Below, piece by piece: positions 1 through 11,000 of a stretch of 22,599 nucleotides of DNA (its first letter is position 1; each line of letters starts with the position of its first letter). Both the position numbers and the translations under genes were made by a program. This DNA is from Monosporascus cannonballus (Eukaryota; Ascomycota; Sordariomycetes; Xylariales): positions 1-22,599 of the forward strand of contig QJNS01000505.1 in NCBI GenBank assembly GCA_004154925.1. Reading direction: 5' to 3'. The notes beneath the pieces are model-generated. The model was not told the DNA's origin and ran no database searches. It saw nothing but the letters and a program-made list of their open reading frames with translations.

Positions 1-87
<87 letters not shown>
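1..87. other. Terminal poly-C run (likely artefact)
   Basis: Eighty-seven uninterrupted C residues. Read outward on the minus strand this is a 3' poly-G tail. It mirrors the 87-base poly-G at the other end exactly in length. Equal-length, reverse-complementary homopolymer ends fit a shared k-mer node in a de Bruijn assembly, fed by dark-cycle poly-G reads of two-colour sequencing. I do not regard it as biological sequence. Confidence 0.85.
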
Positions 88-88
<1 letters not shown>

Positions 89-1532
89 CGACTAGACTTG
101 GATACAACCCTGACTAGCTACGGGGCAGCCTGATCCTCTGAATTCTCTCACGCGGGCACGACGGGGACGGCAGCATCTTCTTATATAGGCTCGCTCAACC
201 CGCGCCACAGTCGCATTCGACGGCCCGTCGCGACCTCGCGGGAACCGGCACGGGAGCCATCGTAGAGCACCCTCCCTATGCTTCAACCGAAAGTCATGGG
301 ACCTGCTGTATAAGATCGTAAGAATCTTAGCCGCGTCCGAGATAGAAAAGACGGCGGCCATATGACACTATACTAGCTAGTCCCGTCGTTTTATTGTGGG
401 AGGGTCTTGTAGCTTTCGCAGATCTGTTACGGTTAGATCATCCATCTTCTGCATCCATAGCTTAGTTGCTTAGCAGTCTAGACGAATTAATACTGGAGGC
501 AACGGGCGACGGTCAGCCTTTCGGCTCTATAGAATGCCGGGCTCCCCATTCCGTTATAGGTAGCTCGTTGGGATACGGTGACAAATACGGGCCACATAGC
601 ATACTTTAGGTAAGCATTATGACATCCGCAAAGAGATCGGGATTTTTTAATTAGGTGTGGAGCCGGAACCGCGAGAATGAAACGTTGAGCCGCCTAGTCG
701 GGAAAGGGAAAGGGAAAACCCCAGAATCGACAACTATACTGCGTAGCTTAGACTATTCGTGATGCCGACTTCGGATCGTATTACCTAGCCGGCCCCGAGG
801 GACCTCGATAACGGCAGGTCTCCCTCGAACCCTCCTCTCGTACTTCGCAGGCGCGTCGGCACATCCCTTCGCGTTTCCCGGGTTAGGGGATGCCGAGATC
901 ACCAATGTCCCCAAGGGAACGTCACGCAGGAACAGAACCCCTTTTTTTTGTTTCCAGGGAGCGGGGGTGGGAGCTAGCTAGATTTTAGTTTCGAGAATGG
1001 ATAGCAACTTGGTTGACCTTGTAACGATCCACACTAGTATACCAAAGGAGACGAGACAAGGTAGTGGGTAAGGAACTCGTCAGCCACTTTGACGGAAATC
1101 GGCTATTACCTCGCTTGCTATCTACATAGGTTAGTGAATAACTCGCAGTCTGATGTAAACAGGTAAATGAAGCAGGGGCACTTCCGAGAACAGATGATAG
1201 GAGCCGAATGCTACTATGGTCGAGACTACTTGCTTGCTTAATTACTTGCTTAATTACTTGAGTGGGTATCATTATAGGTCCTTGGCTCGACGTGCTAATC
1301 TAGCCCACTACTCACTATCAGATCAGGGCGGATAGATGGAGGGAGAAGGCGGACAGAGATTTCGGTGGACCCGCCTCGACCTTCCTCTGCTTCTCCCATA
1401 ATAGCGGCTCTGCGTGCCACTGTATTCATCTCCTCTCCAACCCCGTAACCAGCCATCCAGTACACCCCAAAGGTAGGTGAAAACCCTGGATGATGGCCGT
1501 AAGAGTAGATGTGACTAGACCAGATCAGCCCG
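88..1532. other. Non-coding stretch, no gene seen
   Basis: Mixed-composition sequence downstream of the prenyltransferase gene. The short open frames on the minus strand (for example 985-1272 and 1295-1555) have no recognisable domain, no plausible splice partners and look accidental. There is a GGGAAA-type short repeat near 700-717 and a 12-bp tandem repeat at 1227-1260. I found no rRNA and no tRNA with a recognisable T-arm. The part nearest 1532 should contain the 3' untranslated region of the neighbouring gene. Confidence 0.5.
1227..1260. repeat. Short tandem repeat (ACTTGCTTAATT unit)
   Basis: About two and a half copies of ACTTGCTTAATT, the first expanded by an extra GCTT. It is a simple microsatellite-like tract about 270 bp beyond the prenyltransferase stop codon. 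No function is suggested. Confidence 0.7.
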
Positions 1533-3188
1533 TCAGGGGTTCCACCGCCTTTCAATCAACATGCGATCCATCTCGAGGACCGGGTTCTTGCCTTCGGCCC
1601 TCCACTTGCGCTTGCAGTCCTCCATCAAGCGAGATTCCTCATCCCAGTCTCTTTTCAAGGCCTTGAGAATATCGCTGTCCTCCCACTCACACTCGCTCCC
1701 CTCCTCATCCACTTCCCCGGCGTGCTGCTCCTTGTGTAATGGACAGGAGGCCAACAGCACCTCCCTTCCTCTCCTAATCCTGTCCGCGGCCTCAGCGCCG
1801 AGGCAGAGTCTGGGGTCGAAGCGCCCCAGTCCTTCTTCCGCCTGTCCGCTTCCATTTTCATTTCCATCTCCGTCTCCATCCTCGGAGCCGGAGCCGGCCA
1901 TTGTCGCTAGGGCCGCGAGACCTAGGTACGCGTGGTATAGATCAGGCGGGCCACCGGGATGTTTGGCGAACCCACCGATGAGGTGCTGCGTCTTCTCGAG
2001 AATGAATCTGCGGGCCGGGGCGCGGTCGACGAGTGCGCCCTGGCCGAGTATATGTAAAGCGCCGCCGACCCACCACGCGTAACATGTATCGGCCACTTTG
2101 TTGAGGCGGCCGTTGAACCCGGTCGATGACGTGTGCGGGTCCTCGTCGGAGAGGGAGAGCTTGGACAGGTCCGCCGGCGCAGCAGCACTGGGAGGATCCG
2201 GGTCCAAGTATGTGAATTGGCGCGAGACGAGGAAGTGGATGAGTGAAGGAATCGATGGGATTCCGGCTTGTGTGTAGTGCGTCGGTGAGGCAGACGGGTC
2301 AAGGTTCGCACGGTCGAGGAGAGAAAGCGCTGCTACGGCGCAATATGCGTAACCGGCTATTAGAACTGGGTTAGTCCGAGTTTCCCACGTAAAAATCAAC
2401 CCCCTTCTACATGGGGACGGTTGGTAGGAGATGGGGGGGGGGATAAGAGGTAGTAATCACATACCATGGCTCTCATGCATCGAGCTCTCGGCGATGCCCC
2501 CGTCGAAGGTCTGGCCGTTTCGTATATGGGCCACCAACTTATCGACGTCGAAGTCGACTTCGGGGCCGGCCTCAGCACCGCCCAGAACCCAGCGTATCGT
2601 GGCCGCAAGATAGCAAGACCGCATGTCCCGGCCGCCAGCCACATATCCGTCGGCATCGACATTCTCGCCAAAGCTGCCGTCCTCCCTCTGTAGCTTCCGC
2701 AGCCAGCGCAGAGTCCTCCACCGATCGACGCCCTCGAAGGCCGCGGAGCCGTCGCCGTCGGCCACCACGCCCAGCGCTAGGAGCGCAAAGTACGTGGCCG
2801 CTATGTTCGCATTCTCGGGGTCGCCGGCGACCAGTTGCTGTTGTGGCTGCGCGTACGCGCTCCTGTACCGGGCCGGGAAGACGTGGTGCGGCGACCCGCA
2901 GAAGCCGCCGTGCGGGTGCTGGAGGGAGAGGATCCAGGCGCGGATGGCGGGGCGGTCCTTGGGGGGGATGAGGGAGGCCTTCGCGGGGTCTTGGGGCGGC
3001 GACGAGAAGGAGGACGGCGACGAGAGCAGGTCCAGGGCGGCGAGGACGAAGTACCCCAGGGTCAGCCGCGTGCTGTCGTTGCTGGTGTAGTGGTGCGGGA
3101 GCAGGGTGCGCAGACAACGCTGCCAGTACCGGATGTGGCGGGCGCTGTCGAGGGGAGGGTCTAGGGGGTCTGCCATCCTGTCTACCAT
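1533..3188 (-). CDS. cdc43: Geranylgeranyltransferase type I beta subunit
   Basis: Two exons, 3188..2465 and 2356..1533, give 515 residues. The 108-nt intron (2464..2357) has a GTATGT donor, a CTAAC branch point and a TAG acceptor, and splitting one codon it joins ...HESH to AGYAYC..., restoring a family motif. This is the catalytic subunit that, with a Ram2-type alpha subunit, attaches geranylgeranyl to CaaX proteins such as Rho and Cdc42 GTPases in the cytosol. Prenyltransferase alpha-alpha barrel repeats are visible: GGFCGSP (about 94-100), DGSFGE (170-175), DGGIAES (229-235), GFNGR (321-325) and GGFAKHPGG (369-377). The expected zinc ligands are Asp331 and Cys333 (in DTCYAWW) and His383 (in DLYHAYLGL). 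It is longer than the roughly 377-residue yeast and human proteins: an acidic Gly/Asp/Glu-rich segment (about 397-417) and a charged tail to 515 follow the core. Met5 (ATG at 3176) has A at -3 whereas Met1 has T, so translation may begin there, giving 511 residues. Farnesyltransferase beta is the alternative; overall length and motif spacing favour GGTase-I. Confidence 0.9.
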
Positions 3189-3460
3189 CCAAGAAACATT
3201 CCAGTCAAAAACGAATTCGCGCCTGGAGAATCCCCGTCGACGTTTATCAGAGCTCGCCGAGTTTTTGTTCTTGAAGGTTCACAAGTTCAGAAGCAGCTAC
3301 TGATCGTTGACCGGGGGGGAAGGGGGGAAGGCACTTGACGAGGTGGGGTCGAAGGTGTTATGATACAGTAACGTTAGGAGGGGGGGGAGCTACGATGAGT
3401 ACCAGAGTACCTAAGTACCTAATTACCCCATCCTCTACGGAGTGTCACGGGGATCACTGC
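3189..3460 (-). promoter_or_regulatory. Upstream region of cdc43
   Basis: This is the 5' flank of the prenyltransferase gene. On the coding (minus) strand it carries two strong pyrimidine tracts, at 3331..3313 and 3389..3377, of the CT-rich kind common just upstream of fungal transcription starts. Repeated TACCT words occur at about 3400-3425. I see no convincing TATA box. Composition begins to drift to AT beyond about 3460. Promoter function is inferred from position. Confidence 0.5.
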
Positions 3461-3495
3461 TACAAAACTTAAAAATTATGAATAGGTACGCGCCA

Positions 3496-3509
3496 GGTTA
3501 AATTTAACC
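3496..3509. repeat. 14-bp perfect palindrome
   Basis: GGTTAAATTTAACC is a perfect palindrome in the transition between the cdc43 upstream region and the AT-rich block. It could be a protein-binding site or chance in AT-rich DNA. Confidence 0.5.
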
Positions 3510-3592
3510 GAAAATTTTAATGAATTAAGCAGAAATTCGAAGTTTTCTTAAGTATAAATATGCGTTGAACAAGATAATCGGGTAGATTTAAT

Positions 3593-3636
3593 TGCCTAAC
3601 TGACCAAACTGACCTAACTGACCTAACTGACCTAAC
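3593..3636. repeat. 9-bp tandem repeat (TGACCTAAC)
   Basis: Five near-identical units of TGACCTAAC: the first lacks one base, the second has CAAAC, and the last three are identical. The same words (CTAACC, TTAACC) recur more loosely to about 3890. It is not the canonical TTAGGG telomere repeat. It sits directly left of the RIP block. Confidence 0.85.
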
Positions 3637-3645
3637 CTAGTTAAC

Positions 3646-3697
3646 CTTATCGTCGGCCTGGTCTCATCGTCGACCTGAACTTATCGTCGACTTTGTT
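3646..3697. repeat. 17-bp degenerate tandem repeat
   Basis: Three units of about 17 bp share the core TATCGTCG/CATCGTCG followed by RCCTG-like sequence (3646-3662, 3663-3679, 3680-3697). Related words (CTTATCGCCG, CTTATTGCCG) reappear at about 3825-3846, so the repeat family extends further in decayed form. Confidence 0.7.
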
Positions 3698-4019
3698 CTT
3701 AAAGCCTGGAAGCCCAGAGGCGCATACGTATGGGTCTGTCTCTTGGACCTTTGTCAATTTGTATGGCGCGTATGCGATCTAGTAATGCCCTAGAACCTTT
3801 GGAAGCCTTAGCCCCTAACCTGATCTTATTGCCGATCTTATCGCCGAAATAAGTTGATTTTCTTGGCCTAACCGATTTAACCTGATTAACCAGATTTAAT
3901 GTTGCGAGAACAGGGGTTCTCGTCTACAAGAGATTCTCTTTAAAGCATAGCGCTGGTGCGCAACGGCTAAACCTCGGCCAAAGGCTCTTGGCTCTTCTAA
4001 GTGATCTAGGTAATCTAGA
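3698..4019. other. Transition zone with short hairpins
   Basis: There is no gene. Visible structure: an 8-bp inverted repeat CGCATACG (3721-3728) and CGTATGCG (3769-3776); a 7-bp hairpin CGAGAAC-AGGG-GTTCTCG (3905-3922); and a second, 6-bp hairpin AAGAGA-T-TCTCTT at about 3928-3940. Base composition is still mixed here, and strong AT enrichment begins at the right edge. I looked for tRNA or SINE-like internal promoter boxes around 3950-3990 and found no convincing pair. Confidence 0.5.
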
Positions 4020-4197
4020 TAATTTGACTAGATCATATAAATTACATAGATCTATAATACATTCACTTAAGAAAGATAGAATATATAATAAATAAATCTT
4101 TTATATAAATAATACCTACTTAATTTCGTTTCTTAGCTATTAATCTAGGCCTTTAATTAAAGATATCGTTTTTTAATTAAAAAAATCTATAAATTTC

Positions 4198-4307
4198 TAT
4201 AACGAACAAATTTATAAATTATTTCTTATCTTATTATTACGTGTAAAATAAAACTCTTTTCGAATATTGCTTATATTGCCAGATGAATATATAACAGGTT
4301 CGTTATA
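4198..4307. repeat. Inverted repeat, 10-bp arms
   Basis: TATAACGAAC (4198-4207) and GTTCGTTATA (4298-4307) are perfect inverted arms 90 bp apart near the left edge of the AT-rich block. They may be termini of a small degraded element. The arms include CpG, so they are less trivial than pure A/T matches, but chance cannot be excluded. Confidence 0.4.
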
Positions 4308-4654
4308 TTGAATTAATTCGAATTAATTATTAATCTAGTTAGTCGTTAATAAGATTAATTTAATTTAATAATTTAATATGTAAAACGGGCTTTAAGATTT
4401 TAAAATCGTTAAATTACTTAAATAATTATATTTTTGGTTATATACATCTTAAGTTGTTGACCACATTACATTTAATAAATACAATATACATACAGTGAGA
4501 TAGCTGTCAGATATAAAAGACATCAGTTGTATATGTTTATCTCAGCTAGCTTAGGCCTTCCTGGCTCGTTTTTCTAATTTTTTCAAAGTTACTTAAGTAC
4601 TATTCCATAACGTTAAATATGAACTAATCAAATCCCAAATCCCCGTAACGAACT

Positions 4655-4694
4655 AACGAAGCCTAAGTTATAATTACGTAAAAACGGCTTCGTT
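4655..4694. repeat. Inverted repeat, 9-bp arms
   Basis: AACGAAGCC (4655-4663) and GGCTTCGTT (4686-4694) form perfect arms around a 22-bp spacer. Just to the right is a 16-bp palindrome, GTTTTTTTAAAAAAAC (4705-4720). Both lie inside the AT-rich block and retain CpG. Confidence 0.45.
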
Positions 4695-7600
4695 TAATAT
4701 ATTTGTTTTTTTAAAAAAACGAAAATCTGTAATAACTTTATAATAAAATATTTTTTATAAATATATATATATATATATTATTATTTTTGTTATAACTTAT
4801 TATTAATATTATTTTAATTTTAATTAAAATTTATTTGCCATTTTTAAACCATAAAATATATAATAATTATAATCTAAACCCGTTACGTTATTTTTTTTTT
4901 TAAAAATACGATAAATTTGAATTTTTTTTAATTTTATCGAATTACGTTTTTAAAACAAAATATACATACGTATACTTTAAATTTCTAATATTAATATAAA
5001 AGAATTAATATAATATTTAAAAAAATTATGATAAAGTTTTTTACGACAATTTAAGTTAAATTATAAATTTAACTATTTAAATTAACTAATTAATTAATGT
5101 ATTTAAAAAATTAAATACGCAAAATATTATTAATAAACGAAAATTAACAGAAACTTTTAAATTCGGCTAATTAAAACCGCATTATACGTAAATACCGTAA
5201 TATATTATATGGAAAATTTATAATTTTCGTAAAAAAGTTTAAATTTCGTTATTTGCTGAAAAATTTATTATTCGAAATTAAAATAATTTATATTATTTTA
5301 AACCAAAATTAATATCTTATGAAAACGTTTATTTTTAAATAATTATATATTTTAAAAAGAAATAATAATAATATAATATAAAATAAAAAACGAAACGATT
5401 ACGTACTAAAAATAATCCGGATATTTTTTTTATAATTTTAATTATTGTAAATAAAAGAATTTCTAAAATTAACGGCAATTATTTACCTTATTTACTAAAT
5501 AGGTTTTTATTATCTTTAAATTTATTATAAAATAATATTAATATATTAAAAAGGTTAAATATTCGCGAAAATTATTATATATTAAATAAAAATATAATTT
5601 GATTAACGGAAAAAATTAAAATAATTAAATTAATTTTTTTTAATTATGTAATTTTAATTAAAATATATTATATTTTATAATTAAATATAATAAGGCAATA
5701 TTATACTTTAATATAACAATTTTAATATTTAAATTTATATTCGTAATATTACGTTTCGATATAATACTATTGTATAAAATATTATCACTACCTTTACTTA
5801 TTACCATAACTGTATTTTTTTAAAAAAAATTAAAATAATCTATATTTTAACTTAATTAATATTATAAAATAAAATAATTTTATAAAACGTTATAATAATA
5901 TTTAATACTGCTCAATATTTTTTATTAATTTATAATTAATATTATCCGGATTTTATTTTTTATTTTTGATAATATATTTTATAAATATAATAAATAAAAG
6001 TTTCCCAGTTTTTTTTAATTATAACGTATTCCGTATAGTAAATACCATTTAATTTCGTTAAGTATAATTAACGAAAATCAAGGTATTATCGATGATACCT
6101 ATAATACTTATCAAAATATTTTTTAAAAAATATATAAATTTAAAAAAAATTATTAATTTTTAAAATATGTTTATTGTATTTATAAAAATTAGAAAATAAT
6201 TAATTATATTCGAAAAATATAAATTAATTAAGCCGATATAATTAATTTATATAATAAAAAATAATACTTTTTTTGTTTTTGGTTTGATCTATATATAAAT
6301 AAATATTTTACTTATATTTGTACGTATTTATTAATTTAATAATATAAGTAAAACGTATAAAATATAAGTAATTTTGAAAATAAATCGTTAATTTTTAAAT
6401 ATAATAACGTAATTATATTAAATATTATCGAAGTTTCACTTTTTCAAACTTTTTATTTTATATATATATAATATTCGTATATTTATATTATTTTTATAGA
6501 AATTACGTATTTAATATAAATTATTTATAATAAAAATATTTCATATATATAAAATTTTTTATAATATCTTAATCGAAATTTTTTTTCGAAAATCAAATTT
6601 ACCAAATTTATAAAATATATATGTTTTCGATAAACAGTTACCAAATTTAAATCTATTACGTATAACGTAATCTTTAAATATTTTGGTCGTATTGGATAAA
6701 TAAAAAAATATTACGAAATCTTAATTAAAATGCGTTAATAAATAAAATATTTTTAATAAATATTTTTAATTATTTATTAATAATATATTACTTAATAATA
6801 TAAATAATTTAACGGATAATTCGTAAATATTTTATTTTTTAATTCGAGAATATAACTTATTTATATTTTTTAAACGGTATAATCCTTATTAAAATATATC
6901 GAATAAAGTCTTTTTATCGAATAATTACGAAACTCGAAATATTTTTAATACGGCCGATATTCTATAAAGTAATAACTTTTTTAACTTTATTAAAAACTAT
7001 AATTAACTGTTAATCGATATTATTTTTATTAATAAAAAATTTCAAAATTAATATTACGTTTTTTATATATTATACGATATAATAACATAAATTATATTAA
7101 GTAATTAATACCGATATTATGAATTTTTTATAAAGTTAATTAATTTAATTACGTTAAAAATATTTTATTTTAATTATATATTACATTTTATAATATTAAA
7201 TTAAATATTTATTAATTTAATTTTAATATTAAATTTTATTCCAATAAAATTTAAGTAAAAAATATAAAAAGTACTTAATCGAGTAAGCAAATATTATAAT
7301 TTATAATTTATTACCGAATTTCGCCGGTCGAAAAATAATATACATAATATTAATATTATTTTTTTCCGAGATTTGTTTTTAATTATGTATCGTATGTTCT
7401 TATAACGCGAATTTTATATTTATTATGTTCTTTTATATAATAAATATTACGTTATTCGGGGTATTCGTAACGAAAATTTTAAATATATTTATTTTTTGTT
7501 TTGAAATTTCTGGCTTATTAAAAGATATTTATTTCGGATTAAAAAAGATAGTTAAAATTCCGAAAATATTTTGGCTATAAACCGTAAAATTATAAAAATT

Positions 7601-10600
7601 AAATTTATAAATTTTAATAATACCGTATTTATTATTAATAATATAAATAAGCTTAATTATTTAAATACGGCAAAAAAACAAAAATTAATTTTTAAATAGT
7701 TTTAACGTAATTATGCCGAAAACTTTTAATATTAAATTTATTAAAAATAATTTGGTTTCGAATAATTATAATATTTTATATACGAAACAAAATATAATTT
7801 TATAGTATAAATTATCGATAATTTAATTAATAATTTTAATTAATCCGGTTCGTTATTCTTTTCGTCGCTTTTAAATAAATAAAATAAATATTTATTAAAT
7901 AAAAATAAATAATTAATATAATTCTTCATTATTTTATTATTTTGGATTTTTTTATCAGTAATATAATATTTATATTATAATTTTAATTAATGAATTTCGG
8001 CATAATTTTATATATTATTACGATTATTTAATTATTAGATTAATATAATTTATTTATTTTCGATAATAAAATCGTAAATAAAAAGATAATATTTTATAAT
8101 ACGATACGTAACATAATTATTAACGAAATTAATATAAATAATTAAATTCGTAATTTTCGTAATTTTAATAAATTATATTCCGTTTAAACGTTTTATTTTT
8201 CGTAAAATTATATAAAAATATAATATTACTTATAATTAAATATAATGTATAATTTTAAATCAATCCGTATATCTCGTTTATAATTAATTTATTAATTAAT
8301 GTTTATAAATATTTGTTAAAATCTTTTTGTTTTTTTTTCTGCGTTATTATAATTTATATTTTAATAACTTATTTTATATTTTCGAGTTTTACAATTTTAT
8401 TCGTTTTAAACGTAATATGTATATTTAAGTTTTTTTGGAAAATTTTATTTAGGTTGTATAATAATGCCGAATATTTAAAAATTATATATAAATATGTTTT
8501 GCCGTATTTTTATATATAATTTATATATTTATTATCCGTACAATTTCACAAATTATAATATTTAAAAAATAGTTATATAATATATATTTTAAATTAAACG
8601 GCCCGGTTTATAAAGTTATAAATTTCTTTCGTATTATTTATATAATACTTGATTTATATAATATTTTCGTTAAATTATAAAAATCGTAATTAATTAAAAA
8701 TCCGTAATTAATACGATAATTTAATAATTTATAAGACCGGTATATTTCGTTTTAATGTAAATTTTATTTTGCCGGTTATTATTACGGAAAATATTTGGAA
8801 TTATATTATTGATATTTATTACTTATTTAAATATTAAATTTTTTTCGTAATAAAAAGGTTTATTCGTAATATAAACTTTTTATAATATTATTAAATTTAT
8901 AAATTGTTAATAATTGTAAAATTTTTAAAACTAATATATATTTATATTAATATTAAAATATAAAATATTTATTTTTTAAATTTTTCGTTATATTGTTATA
9001 GTTTTAAAATACGTACTTAATATTTAAAATCGGTTACGTATAATAATATATTTTTCGTAAAAAATATCTTGTATTTTAAAATAATTAAATATTGCTTAAT
9101 TAATACGAAAATACTTTAATTAGAATTATATTACCGGTTTTGCCTTATTGCAAATTATTTTGGTACCGATTTCGATTATTTTTTAATTAAAAATTTTATT
9201 ATTCGTTTTTAAGGTTATTTTTCGAAGGCAAATTATTTTTTCGGAAATATTATTAATAAATTTATTTTTTTTAATTAAATGAATAACTTTTTTTGGATTT
9301 ATTCGAAAGATATTATTAGAAGTTATAACGAAAATTACCTTTATTATATCGGTAAGGAATTTTTTTATCTTTTATAATATCGTAAAATATATAATAATAT
9401 ATATTATAATATAAAATTAGAATATTAAGTTAAAAATAATAATTAATAATGAATTTATCGTAAATAACGTAATTTTATATATTAAAATATAATAAATATT
9501 TGAAAATATAAAAAATTATAATTAAATAATTATGTAAATTATACTTAATATATATTAAATCGAAATAATTTTATAAATTATATTAAAACATTTATAATAA
9601 AATATAAATTTCGTATAATTTAAATATAATTATTAAATCTTTTCCTTATATATTATTATTTTATTATAAAGAAATAACGTTAATTTTTTTATTTATATTT
9701 AATAATTTAAATATTTATAATTATATAATTTTAAAATTTATATATGTTTTAATTTTAATTATATATATTATTTTAAAATATTTTTATAATTTATTAATTA
9801 TTTGTAAACTTTAATTGTATATTATAAATCTTTATATATTTTTTATAATATTAATAATATATTAAGTAATTATTTACTATATAAATTTTATTTTATTAAT
9901 TTTATTTTATATTCTTTATTTATATATATCTAATATTGTGTAATTATTATAATAATATTATTACCGTTTAATAAAACAAAATACGGTATTTATATTTAGA
10001 AAATATAAAATAACTTAAAAAAATTAAAATATATATAAAGATTATAACGGCGTTAAGCTAATTTTTAATACGCATTATATTAAATATGGCGTTATTTTTC
10101 GTAGTTTATTTTTTTATTATATATATTATTTTTTTTAATTAAATAATTATTTGATAAAGTTTTTATAAGGCGGATTTTATTATTATATATCAAAAAACAT
10201 AAATTAATTACTCTTATATATATATTAACGTATATTTTATATATCGTAATTTCTGAATAATATTGAAATAGATATTCCGGGATATTAATTTTATATATAT
10301 TATTTAAAATATTTTATAAAAAATATATTTATATATTTTAATAATATTTAAATTTTCGTTTTATTAAATATTAAAAGAATTAATAAATAATATATAATAT
10401 TATTTGATTTTTTCTTATAATAAAATATAATATTAAAGTTATTAATACGAATAATAAAAATTATTAAATAATAATTTTTAAAACCGCAAAATAAACGTTT
10501 TTTATATTATAAATTTAATCGGCATATATATTTTCTAAACAAACCGTATAATTTAAGCCGTTAATTATTTTCGGAAATTTATATTCCATAATAATTTAGA

Positions 10601-10865
10601 CAATATAAATAAAATTAAAAATATAGTAATTTTATAGTTTTAATTAAAAGAAATATAATATTATAATATATTTTGCGATATTTATTATATAGACGTTATT
10701 TTTATAATATTAAACCAAATAAAACTTTGCAATTATACGTAATTGGTTATCGTATAAATTACTTTATATAAAAATTAGATTTTTAAGTACCGCGGTATAT
10801 TTGGTATTAATACTAAGGATTTCGGCGGTTATCCGAAATATCCGATTATTATTATATTTATGTAA

Positions 10866-11000
10866 AATTTTAATATAAAGAAATTTTTGAAACCAGCCGG
10901 GAAAAAAACAAAAAAATCCTTAAAATCAGCCGGGGACCCAGTTATGCCGACAAAGAGAAAACGCGGTAAAAGGAAAAAACCTAAATCCGGCCGTTAATCT
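10866..11000 (+). pseudogene. Little-mutated basic coding remnant in RIP block
   Basis: This stretch stands out from the surrounding AT desert by its many C and G, including several CpA that RIP should have removed. In one plus-strand frame (10866-10994, stop TAA at 10995-10997) it reads as a strongly basic tail: from 10890 about 16 of 35 residues are Lys or Arg, with KPAGKK, TKRKRGKRKK and PKSGR runs. Such tails occur at the ends of retroelement and transposase proteins and as nuclear localisation signals. I cannot assign a family, and a second frame is also open through much of it. The A-rich Lys codons leave few target cytosines, which partly explains survival. Confidence 0.4.

Noticed and set aside
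1561..2082. 173-codon plus-strand frame opposite cdc43 exon 2
   Set aside because: It is an antisense shadow of the real exon: serine- and proline-rich because of the GC-rich coding strand, without a domain.
3593..3636. Telomere repeat
   Set aside because: The unit TGACCTAAC is not the TTAGGG type, the array is short, and conserved genes lie on both sides.
3945..3995. tRNA or SINE internal promoter near the left border
   Set aside because: A weak A-box-like word occurs but no GGTTCGANTCC-type B box follows on either strand.
8313..8519. 68-codon open frame in the AT-rich block
   Set aside because: It is composed almost wholly of Phe, Ile, Leu, Tyr and Lys codons from A/T-only triplets, has no domain, and does not begin with ATG. 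Such lengths are expected where GC is very low.
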